Source of the DNA: Flavobacterium kayseriense
GTDB lineage: Bacteria; Bacteroidota; Bacteroidia; Flavobacteriales; Flavobacteriaceae
Assembly: GCF_014305095.1 (NCBI RefSeq)
Contig: NZ_JACRUI010000002.1
Location: 62,001-126,000 of the forward strand
Direction of reading: 5' to 3'
DNA length: 64,000 bases
Positions 49,935 through 60,802 of the stretch are shown here, piece by piece. Both the position numbers and the translations under genes were made by a program. Each line of letters begins with the position of its first letter. The stretch's first letter is position 1. A model generated the notes under the pieces. The model had not been told where the DNA came from. It ran no database searches and saw only the letters and a list, made by a program, of their open reading frames with translations.

Positions 49935-50345
49935 CTACATATTAAATATATTGTATAAAATAATGTGGTCGTCATAAGTAATGTAAAGCTGCTTTCTATT
50001 TTCTTGCATTTTCCTTGTAATGATAGAGATGGTACAATCTAAGCCATTATTGTCTTTACATGTGAAGGAATAAACAATATCAGTATCATTTTCTTGAGTG
50101 GGAATATAATCTACTATCTCAAATAATTGTATAATTTGAGAGTACACTACAAATCTATTTTTATTGGTATCGAGTGTCACTAAAATATTTACCAAGTTCA
50201 GATCAGACCACTTATCCCATTTTCCTTTATTGTTTTTTTCTAAAACACTAACACCAGAGGTCTTAAACTTGTAGGTCTGACTATAGGCTTGCTGCATCCC
50301 AAAAGAAAGAAAAAGTAATACTACAAACAGTTTTATTTTATTCAT
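49935..50345 (-). CDS. Small secreted protein of unknown function
   Basis: 136 residues with a clear signal peptide (MNKIKLFVVLLFLSFGMQQAYSQ). The mature part has two Cys (FTCKDNNGLDCT) and beta-prone strands. No domain recognised. It is 10 bp downstream of the nitronate monooxygenase-like gene, so probably in the same transcript. It probably sits in the periplasm. Confidence 0.7.
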   Translation of the reverse strand: MNKIKLFVVLLFLSFGMQQAYSQTYKFKTSGVSVLEKNNKGKWDKWSDLNLVNILVTLDTNKNRFVVYSQIIQLFEIVDYIPTQENDTDIVYSFTCKDNNGLDCTISIITRKMQENRKQLYITYDDHIILYNIFNM

Positions 50346-50355
50346 TATTGATTTA

Positions 50356-51300
50356 TTAAAAAAGAAATTCAGTAACTTCTATTTGGGCTGTATTAAATTC
50401 AGCAAGCATTTCAATTATAATATCTTCTGCCGATTTAATTTCGTTAATCAAACCCGCTATTTGACCTATCTCTAGTTCACCATCCGTCAAATCTCCTTCA
50501 AACATACCTCTTTTTGCTCTTGCTCGACCCAAAAAAGCAATTAAATCTTCTTTTGAAGGACATTTTCCATACAACTCTTGAAGATCTTCGAAGAATTTAT
50601 TTTTAATTAAACGCACAGGCGCTAATTCTTTTAAAGTTAATTGTGTACCTCCCTCCTTAACCGAGAGAATGGTCTCTTTAAAGTTAGAATGAGCTGAGGA
50701 TTCTAGAGAAGCAGCAAACCTACTTCCTACTTGCACACCATCAGCACCTAGAACCATGGCAGCCAACATTCCTCTTCCTGTACCAATCCCTCCCGCAGCA
50801 ATTACTGGAATACTTAATTGCTCTTTTACCATAGGAATTAAGGTCATAGTAGTAGTTTCTTCTCTTCCGTTATGCCCTCCTGCTTCAAAACCTTCGGCAA
50901 CAACAGCATCTACACCAGCATTTTGAGCTTTAAGAGCAAAAGTACTGCTACTCACTACATGCACCACAGTAATTCCGTTTTCCTTGAGATAACTAGTCCA
51001 AGTTTTAGGATTTCCCGCCGAGGTAAAAACAATTTCAACACCCTCCTCAACAATAATTTTCATGATCTCCTCGATGCTAGGGTATAACATTGGAACATTA
51101 ACTCCAAAAGGTTTAGAGGTGGCTTTTTTACATTTTTGAATGTGCTCTCGTAATACTTCTGGATACATTGAACCTGCACCAATAAGACCCAAACCGCCTG
51201 CATTACTTACAGCACTAGCTAGTTTATAACCACTGACCCAGATCATTCCTCCTTGAATAATGGGATATTTGATGTTAAAAAGTGAACAAATTGCATTCAT
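50356..51300 (-). CDS. Nitronate monooxygenase-like flavoprotein
   Basis: A 314-residue FMN-dependent TIM barrel of the NMO/2-nitropropane dioxygenase family. PIIQGGMIWVSGYKLASAV opens the barrel, AEGFEAGGHNG carries the FMN/catalytic histidine region, and VIAAGGIGTGRGMLAAMVLGADGVQVGSRF is the phosphate loop. Some members are enoyl reductases (FabK), so substrate assignment is uncertain. It sits downstream of the subtilase on the same strand (14 bp), with a small secreted protein after it. Confidence 0.88.
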   Translation of the reverse strand: MNAICSLFNIKYPIIQGGMIWVSGYKLASAVSNAGGLGLIGAGSMYPEVLREHIQKCKKATSKPFGVNVPMLYPSIEEIMKIIVEEGVEIVFTSAGNPKTWTSYLKENGITVVHVVSSSTFALKAQNAGVDAVVAEGFEAGGHNGREETTTMTLIPMVKEQLSIPVIAAGGIGTGRGMLAAMVLGADGVQVGSRFAASLESSAHSNFKETILSVKEGGTQLTLKELAPVRLIKNKFFEDLQELYGKCPSKEDLIAFLGRARAKRGMFEGDLTDGELEIGQIAGLINEIKSAEDIIIEMLAEFNTAQIEVTEFLF

Positions 51301-51314
51301 AATGTAAACTACTT

Positions 51315-52922
51315 TTATTGCTTTATAATTTTTCCTGTTTGTGAGAACGCCTCAGACTCTATTTTATAAAAATAAATTCCTTTATTTAATGAATCTACCG
51401 AAAACAAAACTTCAGACTCATTAAGTTGCTTCTCAAAAACTTTTTGACCTAAGGTCGAATAAAAAATAACACTCCCTTTATTAAAATTTTCAGGAAACGA
51501 AACTGTAATTAAATCAGTTGCTGGATTAGGATATATTCCAAAATATTTCGAACCAAACTCCACAACTTGTAGTGTTTTTGCTGTAGCGAAATTAGGAATT
51601 CCATAGCCGTATTGTGCGGACGGGCTCGTAAATCGATCTGAGGATTTTAAAACTAAATCCCGTATTTGACTATTTGTTTTGTCCGGAAAGGCTTGCCATA
51701 AACAAGCAATCATTCCTGCAAGAATAGGACTCGAGAAAGAAGTACCATCAGCAGTAATTATATTTCCTTTTTCATCAGATAAAACGCTGGAAACTCCTTG
51801 TGCCATTACATCTGGTTTCACTCTGTTATCAAAGCTAGGACCTATTGAACTAAAGTTAGCTCTCACTCCAGCTGCATTTACTGCTCCTACCGCTATAACT
51901 GATGCGGCATCAGCGGGTGCAGTGATATAAGGATTAGATGAACCACCTGAGTTCCCTGCAGATGTTACAACAATCATTCCTCTGCTGTATGCAATCTCAG
52001 CGCCTTTTGAAATAAAAGTCGAGCTCCCGTTAAGTTGGCTATAGGTATGGTCGTAAGCTGAATTGTCGAAGTCAAAATACCCTAAAGAGCTGTTTATAAT
52101 ATCTACACCTAATCGATCTGCTTCCTCTGCCGCTTCTACCCACAGAGACTCCTCCAAAGGATTTTCACTAAGGGCATCTTCAGTAACAAACAAATAATAA
52201 GAAGCATCTGGTGCAGTTCCTACTAATTCATTTTCCTTATACCCACCCATCGTTGCTAGTACATAGGAACCATGTGTATCACCTCCATAAAAATTAGCAT
52301 CTCTATCTACAAAATTATAACCTCCAAGTATTTGATTATTCACTCTTAATCTTTCAAATGGTACTGTAGTGTTTACTCCTGGGAAACCACTATCTAAAAC
52401 CGCAATAATTTTTCCTGATCCAGTAAAATTTTGTTGATGCAAAACAGTTCCATTGAGCATTTCGATTTGATTCTTAGCATTACCATATGAAAAGTTAATC
52501 TTAGTCTGCTTAGTCTTGCTACTAATTTTGTTCTTAAATTCTTTAGCTGTCTTGCCCATTTGGTTCAGGGACTTATTAGCAAAATCGACACTTTCAACAA
52601 AAGAAATTGACCTTAATGAATTGATAAGGGTACTCGTTCCACGAACATGGACTGCATTCAGCCACTTGGACTTCGCTTTAACGTCAATTCCCACAACAGC
52701 GTTAATTTGAGTGACATAGTCTGCTTCAATGGGAACATCCTTTAGATCTAGCACTATTTTTTGATTTTCTCTTCTATCTAAAGCTCTTTGAGAGAGCATT
52801 TGTAACGGAGCATTTAAAAAAGTAGTGGCACTAGGCTTGTCTTTAAAATAAACCCACGCATCTTCCTGAGGAAATACTACTATTGAAACTAATAAAAAAA
52901 GGATTACGTATAATTTCCTCAT
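51315..52922 (-). CDS. Secreted subtilisin-like protease (S8) with T9SS sorting domain
   Basis: 535 residues. A signal peptide (to about residue 19), a prodomain-like region to about 165 and a subtilase domain with the triad Asp177 (IIAVLDSGF), His217 (GGDTHGSYV) and Ser395 (ADGTSFSSP). The oxyanion Asn lies in TSAGNSGG. The last about 75 residues (GIYPNPATDLITVSF...GIYFYKIESE...GKIIKQ) form a type A C-terminal T9SS sorting domain, so it is exported through the type IX system to the cell surface or medium. Confidence 0.94.
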   Translation of the reverse strand: MRKLYVILFLLVSIVVFPQEDAWVYFKDKPSATTFLNAPLQMLSQRALDRRENQKIVLDLKDVPIEADYVTQINAVVGIDVKAKSKWLNAVHVRGTSTLINSLRSISFVESVDFANKSLNQMGKTAKEFKNKISSKTKQTKINFSYGNAKNQIEMLNGTVLHQQNFTGSGKIIAVLDSGFPGVNTTVPFERLRVNNQILGGYNFVDRDANFYGGDTHGSYVLATMGGYKENELVGTAPDASYYLFVTEDALSENPLEESLWVEAAEEADRLGVDIINSSLGYFDFDNSAYDHTYSQLNGSSTFISKGAEIAYSRGMIVVTSAGNSGGSSNPYITAPADAASVIAVGAVNAAGVRANFSSIGPSFDNRVKPDVMAQGVSSVLSDEKGNIITADGTSFSSPILAGMIACLWQAFPDKTNSQIRDLVLKSSDRFTSPSAQYGYGIPNFATAKTLQVVEFGSKYFGIYPNPATDLITVSFPENFNKGSVIFYSTLGQKVFEKQLNESEVLFSVDSLNKGIYFYKIESEAFSQTGKIIKQ

Positions 52923-52999
52923 AGTGCGATTTAATTTAAATGTTCAAAAAGTTATCTGCTGAATTTTAAAAAGGCATACTAGAATAGCAAAGCACTAAG

Positions 53000-54187
53000 C
53001 TAAGAAATTACTCCCGAACCAACTAATTCGTCGTCAAGATACCATGCAGCAAATTGACCCTCAGTGATAGCTGACTGCGGCTCCTCAAAAGAAATATACA
53101 TCCCAGATTCAAATTGATGCAAAGTTGCTTTTTGTAATGGTTGTCTATAACGAGTTCGCACGCTATACGTTTGTGACTCCCCAATAGCAAGTTTCATATC
53201 CTGACGAATCCAATGCACTTCTGATTTCTCTATGAACAAAGCTGATCTGAATAATCCCGGATGTTCACTAGTCAAACCCGTATAAATAGTATTAGTTTCT
53301 ACATTTGTACCAATAATAAACAAGGGATCAGTAGTTCCTCCTACGTTTAATCCTTTGCGTTGTCCAACTGTAAAATAGTGAGCACCTTGATGTTTTCCAA
53401 CCACTTTACCCATTATAGGTGTGTAAGGTAATTTACGTGCCGCAAGCGCAAGCACTTCTTCTTCAATTAGTCCCTCAGTGCTTGGAGCAACATAGATTGG
53501 ATCATTTTTATCAATTTGAATTATCACTCCCTCTTTAGGTTGTAATTTTTGTTGCAAAAACTCAGGCAAACGTACTTTACCGATAAAACATAGACCTTGA
53601 GAATCTTTTTTATCAGCTGTAACTAATTCCATTTCAGCAGCTATTTCTCTGACTTCAGGTTTTGTTAGCTCCCCAATAGGAAATAATGATTTAGCTAACT
53701 GCTCCTGAGATAACTGGCATAAAAAATACGATTGATCTTTATTGTTGTCGGCACCAGCCTTAAGTTGGTAAACAGTTTCACCATTAACCTGTGTTTCTGT
53801 TTTTCTGCAATAATGACCTGTAGCAACAAAATCAGCACCTAAACTAAGTGCAATTTTCATAAAAACATCAAACTTTATTTCACGATTACAAAGTACGTCA
53901 GGGTTAGGTGTCCTGCCTCGCTCGTATTCGTTGAACATATAGTCCACAATTTTTTCTTTGTATTCCTCGCTTAAATCTACTGTTTGAAAAGGGATCCCAA
54001 GTTTCTCTGCTACTAGCAAAGCATCATTACTATCTTCTAACCAAGGGCAATCATTTGATATCGTAACGGTATCATCATGCCAATTTTTCATAAAAAGACC
54101 TATCACCTCATATCCTTGTTGCTGCAATAAATAAGCCGCAACACTTGAATCAACACCACCGGAAAGTCCTACTACAACACGCTTCAT
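53000..54187 (-). CDS. mnmA: tRNA-specific 2-thiouridylase
   Basis: A 395-residue enzyme that thiolates the wobble uridine U34 of Lys, Glu and Gln tRNAs. The ATP/PPi loop is [17 protein letters not shown] (SGGVDS). The catalytic Cys pair lies in [13 protein letters not shown] and [11 protein letters not shown] chose the ATG at 54187 ([11 protein letters not shown]); 11 codons upstream are open but unsupported. It stands alone upstream of the subtilase. Confidence 0.95.
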   Translation of the reverse strand: MKRVVVGLSGGVDSSVAAYLLQQQGYEVIGLFMKNWHDDTVTISNDCPWLEDSNDALLVAEKLGIPFQTVDLSEEYKEKIVDYMFNEYERGRTPNPDVLCNREIKFDVFMKIALSLGADFVATGHYCRKTETQVNGETVYQLKAGADNNKDQSYFLCQLSQEQLAKSLFPIGELTKPEVREIAAEMELVTADKKDSQGLCFIGKVRLPEFLQQKLQPKEGVIIQIDKNDPIYVAPSTEGLIEEEVLALAARKLPYTPIMGKVVGKHQGAHYFTVGQRKGLNVGGTTDPLFIIGTNVETNTIYTGLTSEHPGLFRSALFIEKSEVHWIRQDMKLAIGESQTYSVRTRYRQPLQKATLHQFESGMYISFEEPQSAITEGQFAAWYLDDELVGSGVIS

Positions 54188-54259
54188 TTTAAAAACTTTA
54201 AAAATATTATAAGATGGCAAAGTTACGAAGTTTATAGCAGTATTTAAGTAGCTACAAAG

Positions 54260-54964
54260 TTAATTCCGATTAGCTTTAGCTGCATCTTCAGGATTACTCA
54301 TATTTACTTCTTTTACCAACACACCTTTTTCAAAAAAGGACCACAATCCTGTTTTCTTACCATTAGTAAATTTACCTTTAGAAACCATGCTTCCGTCAGG
54401 ATCTCTAAAAATTGCTACACCATCGTATTGATTGTTCATATAAGTTGATTCTTCTAGAACTATTCCGTTTTCAGCATATTTTTTATAAGAACCGTTTTTT
54501 TGATTATTTTTATAAAACTGTTCTTCTGCTATTTTGCCGTTAATATAAAACACAGATCTTAAACCCTCTAATTTTCCTTTTCTGTAATTTTCTAAAGTCA
54601 TTGTTACAGTTGAAGCTTGATGGTAATACTTCCACTCCCCTTCAAACAAGCGGTTAACAACCTTTCCTTCACTAACCTTGTTCTTTTTCTGATCATAGAA
54701 AGTGGTATACGCAACTAAGTTATCTGCGTTGAATTCTCTTGTTGCTATTAAGGAACCGGCCTTTGTATCATCAAAAAACTTAAATAAACCTATTTCCTTG
54801 CCGTGGCTGAAAGTGCCTTCATATTTAGGTCTTTTTGATTCCGTGTATACTCCTTTCCATAACCCATCCTTCTTTCCATTTACATCCAAACTATTGATTG
54901 TTGACTGCGAATTTAAGGAACCAAAGCATATACATAAAACGGTAATAAAATTAAAAAATTTCAT
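54260..54964 (-). CDS. Exported MORN/YwqK-repeat protein
   Basis: 234 residues with a signal peptide (to about residue 19). Serial YwqK/MORN-type repeats follow (NGKKDGLWKGVY, GKEIGLFKFFDD, KNQKNGSYKKYAENG, NGKKTGLWSFFEKG). It is related in design to the first array gene at 33963 but has no TPR part. Role unknown. Monocistronic. Confidence 0.8.
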   Translation of the reverse strand: MKFFNFITVLCICFGSLNSQSTINSLDVNGKKDGLWKGVYTESKRPKYEGTFSHGKEIGLFKFFDDTKAGSLIATREFNADNLVAYTTFYDQKKNKVSEGKVVNRLFEGEWKYYHQASTVTMTLENYRKGKLEGLRSVFYINGKIAEEQFYKNNQKNGSYKKYAENGIVLEESTYMNNQYDGVAIFRDPDGSMVSKGKFTNGKKTGLWSFFEKGVLVKEVNMSNPEDAAKANRN

Positions 54965-55377
54965 AAGTACATAAGATTAGAAATTAATAACGAAATAATT
55001 CTTGCGAAATTACTTCTTTTCTATCAGCTAATGATTTTAGTTGTTAAAATTATTAACCACACCGATGAATTTGATTCAAAACAATAGTACTTATCATATT
55101 TAATGTGAAATGTAAGTTGTATAAAAAAGTAAAAACCTACAAAAAAAAATACAAATTTGTTTAATACTACTGTAAATATTCTAAACATAAAGTATTCAGC
55201 TAATTTCCTACATAACCAATAATACTGATAAATTAATCCTACTTATACCAAAATAATGATAGTAAACACTCTATAATAAAAACATAAAATTTTAAAATGT
55301 TTATCATAATTGCAAATAAGCTAAACAAATAATTTTCTAGTTTAGCATGACTTAAAAAAAAATCTAAATAAAAAATT
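54965..55377. other. Divergent intergenic region between the MORN and fasciclin genes
   Basis: About 410 bp, very AT-rich. I found no complete -33/-7 promoter on either strand, no terminator and no copy of the structured repeat. A possible frame at 55239-55544 on the minus strand covers the fasciclin start and is not credible. Confidence 0.4.
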
Positions 55378-56343
55378 ATGAAAAATTCAATCAAATCAAT
55401 TGCTCTTTGCTTTTTCGTAGCAACCTCTTTTCTCCTAACTTCTTGTAGCAGTGATGATGACAACCAGGTAACAGTTGATAACACTATTACAGGAATAGCC
55501 TCAAAGAATCCTGAATTTAGTATTTTAGTGGAAGCGTTAGTCAAAACAGATTTAGCAGCAACACTTCAAGGTAATGACAACTACACTGTATTTGCACCAA
55601 CCAATGCAGCCTTCACCGCTTACCTTGGTACATCAAACATCAATGCAGTACCTACAGCAACATTAAAAGAACTTCTATTGAACCATGTTTTAGTTGGAAC
55701 CAAAAAAGCAGCTGATTTATCAACAAAATACGAAAAAACACTTGCTAAAGGTGCTGCTTCTACTACTAATACACTGAGTATGTATGTTAATGTTTCAGGC
55801 AGCACAGTTAAGCTAAATGGAGCAGCAACTGTAACTACAGCAGATGTATTAGCCTCAAATGGTGTAATACACATCGTAGATAAAGTAATAGACTTACCAA
55901 CTGTAGTAACACATGCAACAGCAAATCCTAATTTTACTTCATTAGTTGGAGCATTAACAGGCGCAGGGCAACCTGACTTTGTATCCATCCTTTCTGGTAC
56001 GGGACCATTTACAGTTTTTGCACCAACCAATGCAGCATTTACAGCTCTCAACACTGAATTAGCTCCAGGTGGAATCGCTTCAGTATCGACTGCTAATTTA
56101 ACTAGAACTTTGCAATATCACGTGGTTAGTCCAGCAAATGTACTTTCATCAACCTTAACCGAAGGACAAACAGTAACTCCAATTTTGACTCCAAGCCAAA
56201 CGTTCAAAATCCAATTGGCTGGAGGAGCTAAAATTTTAGATGCAAGTAACAGATTATCAAATATAGTAGTTACAGATGTTCAATGTTCAAATGGTGTAAT
56301 TCATGCAATAGACAAAGTATTATTACCTGTATTCCCAATGTAA
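55378..56343 (+). CDS. Fasciclin (FAS1) domain lipoprotein
   Basis: 321 residues with a lipoprotein signal and lipobox (LLTSCSSDDD, Cys near residue 22). Two FAS1 domains follow (about 38-170 and 176-318), each with the NYTVFAPTNAAF or PFTVFAPTNAAF H1 motif and the NGVIHxxDKV H2 motif. These domains mediate adhesion. It is anchored in the outer or inner membrane and surface-exposed. A terminator follows. Confidence 0.93.
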   Translation: MKNSIKSIALCFFVATSFLLTSCSSDDDNQVTVDNTITGIASKNPEFSILVEALVKTDLAATLQGNDNYTVFAPTNAAFTAYLGTSNINAVPTATLKELLLNHVLVGTKKAADLSTKYEKTLAKGAASTTNTLSMYVNVSGSTVKLNGAATVTTADVLASNGVIHIVDKVIDLPTVVTHATANPNFTSLVGALTGAGQPDFVSILSGTGPFTVFAPTNAAFTALNTELAPGGIASVSTANLTRTLQYHVVSPANVLSSTLTEGQTVTPILTPSQTFKIQLAGGAKILDASNRLSNIVVTDVQCSNGVIHAIDKVLLPVFPM

Positions 56344-56366
56344 AATTAACACACTACAATACAAGA

Positions 56367-56400
56367 AAAGCTTCCAATACTATTGGAGGCTTTTTTTTAT
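56367..56400 (+). terminator. Terminator of the fasciclin gene
   Basis: An imperfect hairpin AAGC-TTCCAAT/ATTGGAG-GCTT is followed by eight T, about 25 bp after the stop. Confidence 0.75.
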
Positions 56401-56640
56401 GCTTTCATTTATAATCCTTAGTAAAAATAGTTTCTGTTGTGTAACTGCAAGTCTAGCTGCGGTCAGTATTTTAATAAATAAAGTAACATTGAATGCTTCA
56501 TTGCATTTAAACCAATAAAAAATAATGATTTAAATGTACAAAGCCTATTATATCAATCCTATGTTATACTGTAAAGAAAGTACACCAGCATATCTTGATG
56601 AATTAAAATCATTTTAGATTCTTCCGAAATAGTGAAAAAA
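56401..56640. other. Intergenic region, nothing recognised
   Basis: Between the fasciclin terminator and the yidC terminator. No frame with coding character, no repeat copy and no promoter pair. Confidence 0.4.
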
Positions 56641-56665
56641 AAAAGCTTCCAAAATGGAAGCTTTT
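56641..56665. terminator. Terminator of yidC
   Basis: AAAAGCTTCCA-aaa-TGGAAGCTTTT, a perfect 11-bp stem with an A-run before it (a T-run on the minus strand), about 20 bp beyond the yidC stop. Confidence 0.88.
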
Positions 56666-56685
56666 TATACAATTGATATAAGTAA

Positions 56686-58581
56686 TTATTTTTTCTTTTG
56701 TTGTTCTTTCATGGCCTCCTGCTGTGCCATTACTTCTTGCAACTTCTTTTGGAATTTACCTTGCTTTTTAGGCTCTTTCAATTTATTTTCTTGAATTTGA
56801 GCATGAATTTTATCACTATCAATTATGTAGTTTTTAATTACTAACATAATTCCTATTGTAATAGTATTAGAGATAAAGTAATATAAACTCAATCCTGATG
56901 CATAACTGTTAAAGAAAAGCAACATCATCAAAGGAGAAATATAAACCATAATTTTCATAATCTTAGCCATATCCGGCATTCCTTCTTGCTGTGGTGCCTG
57001 CATTTGCTGATCACCTGTGGTCATTTTCATGTAGAAGAAGATAGCGATCGAAGCTAAAATAGGGAAAAGACTAATATGGTTTCCATAAGCCGGGATGTGG
57101 AATGGCAATTCATATATAGAGTCAAATGATGATAAATCATCTGCCCATAAAAATCCTTTTTGCCTCAAACTTAATTCTGATGGGAAAAATTGAAATAAAG
57201 CATAGAAAACAGGCATTTGCAATAAACCTGGGACACAACCAGCCATTGGGTTTACGCCCGCTTTATTGTATAATTTCATTGTCTCTTGCTGCTTTTTCAT
57301 TGGCTCTTTCTTGAACTTCTCACCTAGCTCAGCAATTTCAGGACGCAAAACTTTCATTTTTGCTTGTGACAAAAATGATTTGTAAGTGATAGGCGACATT
57401 ACTAATTTCACCAAAATCGTAAACAAAACAATTGCCCAACCTTGTTGAATGAATAAAGTCAAGAATCCAAACATTGGAATAAATGCATGACGATTGATCC
57501 ATCCAAAGATACCCCAACCTAAAGCTACAATATCCTCAAGGTTTCTATCATAGGTCTTAAGCATTTTATAATCCGTAGGACCATAATACCAATTCATCTT
57601 CTCGTTTATTTCACCATTTTTAAAAGCCAAAGGAACGATTGCTTTAAACTGCTTTGTAAATGTTGTATCTACATTATCTCCACCTACCAAGTTATTAGTA
57701 TACAATTCTGCCTTTTCAAAAGGAGCGTCAGTTAACAAAATAGATGAAAAGAAGTGTTGCTTATAAGCAATATATGAAACGTTCTCTGCATTTTCAGTTT
57801 TGTCAGTTGACTGACCTAAGTAGTCACTTTTACCGTCTTCATATTCATAATACATTTCAGAATAACGGTTTTCTGTCGTTAAACTTTTCTCATTAGAATA
57901 GGCTTTTAAATCCCACTCCAAATTTAATGGTTTAGCTGCGCTAAGCACTTTATTCAAGCCTTGTGATTGAATATCAAAATCAAGCATGTAATCATCTGCT
58001 TTCAATACATACTTGTATTCTAAAAACGAATCAGCTCCTGCTTTCAGACGCATAGATAAAACTTGATCTTGACCACTTTTTGTCAAAGTAGGCTCAAAAA
58101 ACAAATCCTTAGTATTTAAGGTACGATTATCGTTAGTTATTAATTGTATATTTAGGTTGGCATTATTGTCTTTAATTAAAGACACCAATTCGCCTGAACC
58201 TTTTTTGAAACGCTCGTAGTTTTTTAAAGTAGCCTCAACAATATAACCCCCTTTATTAGCAAATTTTAAAACAACTAAGTTATTTTCAATAGTAGTATAT
58301 GATTCCTTAGCTGATGGTAATGTTGCTGAGTAAGCAAAATCACCTAATGATTTTTGCAGTTCAGCTAGTTGCACAGTATCTCCTACTTTGACAACATCTA
58401 CAATTTCTTTGGCAGCAACCGCTTTCGTAGTTGTTTCATTCGCTACTACTAATTCTTTCTTAGCTTTTTCAGCTGCTAACTCAGCCTCTGAAGGTTGATT
58501 TTGGTACATTATCCAAACAAATATCCCAAAAATCAATGCAAAACCAATTAACGAATTAGGGTCAAACTTTTTTTCTTCCAT
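56686..58581 (-). CDS. yidC: Membrane protein insertase YidC
   Basis: A 631-residue inner-membrane insertase. An N-terminal membrane helix (SLIGFALIFGIFVWIMYQ) precedes a large periplasmic beta domain (about 50-350). The conserved C-terminal translocase core starts at about 370 (GWAIVLFTILVKLVMSPITYKSF, with Arg/Lys-rich loops and PVFYALFQFFPSELSLRQKGFLW). The C-terminal tail is Lys/Gln-rich. The long form with a periplasmic domain is normal for Gram-negatives. It is probably transcribed with pyrG, 86 bp upstream on the same strand. Confidence 0.95.
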   Translation of the reverse strand: MEEKKFDPNSLIGFALIFGIFVWIMYQNQPSEAELAAEKAKKELVVANETTTKAVAAKEIVDVVKVGDTVQLAELQKSLGDFAYSATLPSAKESYTTIENNLVVLKFANKGGYIVEATLKNYERFKKGSGELVSLIKDNNANLNIQLITNDNRTLNTKDLFFEPTLTKSGQDQVLSMRLKAGADSFLEYKYVLKADDYMLDFDIQSQGLNKVLSAAKPLNLEWDLKAYSNEKSLTTENRYSEMYYEYEDGKSDYLGQSTDKTENAENVSYIAYKQHFFSSILLTDAPFEKAELYTNNLVGGDNVDTTFTKQFKAIVPLAFKNGEINEKMNWYYGPTDYKMLKTYDRNLEDIVALGWGIFGWINRHAFIPMFGFLTLFIQQGWAIVLFTILVKLVMSPITYKSFLSQAKMKVLRPEIAELGEKFKKEPMKKQQETMKLYNKAGVNPMAGCVPGLLQMPVFYALFQFFPSELSLRQKGFLWADDLSSFDSIYELPFHIPAYGNHISLFPILASIAIFFYMKMTTGDQQMQAPQQEGMPDMAKIMKIMVYISPLMMLLFFNSYASGLSLYYFISNTITIGIMLVIKNYIIDSDKIHAQIQENKLKEPKKQGKFQKKLQEVMAQQEAMKEQQKKK

Positions 58582-58667
58582 TATAACACAAATTATTGTT
58601 TTTCTTCTCGCGCTTATAGTATTTCAATAAACTCGTATATTTATTATCTACCCACTTTGGGTTTTTA

Positions 58668-60407
<1,740 letters not shown>

Positions 60408-60414
60408 CTAAAGG

Positions 60415-60460
60415 AAAAACCTCATTGATATTGCAATCAATGAGGTTTTGGATATTTTTT
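60415..60460. terminator. Hairpin terminator overlapping the DUF3820 3' end
   Basis: AAAAACCTCATTGAT (60415-60429) and ATCAATGAGGTTTT (60436-60449) form a strong stem. The minus-strand DUF3820 stop codon (60437-60439) lies inside the stem, so the last codons of the gene double as terminator sequence. Confidence 0.8.
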
Positions 60461-60670
60461 TTTGATGTTTCGAATTAATTCTTCAAGCCCGTTTAATTTA
60501 AGCTCATAGATCAGTTTCAATTGCTCTCCTAATTCTCCTTTAGGAAAACCTTTGTTATGATACCAAACTACATAAAACTCCGGTAGGTCAATCAAATATT
60601 TCCCTTCATATTTACCAAAGGGCATTTTAGTATGTGCTAATTTTACAAGTTGTTCCTGATTTTTATCCAT
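60437..60670 (-). CDS. DUF3820 family protein
   Basis: 77 residues, soluble. KMPFGKYEGKYLIDLPEFYVVWYHNKGFPKGELGEQLKLIYELKLNG is the DUF3820 signature (an acidic/aromatic loop with a conserved Gly pair); function unknown, common in gamma-proteobacteria and Bacteroidota. Starts MDKNQEQLVKLAH. It lies between the LysM and pyrG genes on the same strand. Confidence 0.85.
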   Translation of the reverse strand: MDKNQEQLVKLAHTKMPFGKYEGKYLIDLPEFYVVWYHNKGFPKGELGEQLKLIYELKLNGLEELIRNIKKKYPKPH

Positions 60671-60802
60671 CTTAGTATCTAATGTAAGTGATCCTATTTA
60701 TAATCAATATACCACCTACGTATTTATGCTTTAAAAGGTAACAATCACCTAAACCTGAAATAATAAAATAGAAGGAGGCGATGATTATTTACAAATCTAC
60801 TT

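Noticed and set aside
55239..55544. Minus-strand frame in front of and across the fasciclin start
   Set aside because: Overlaps the fasciclin signal peptide region antisense and has no protein pattern of its own.
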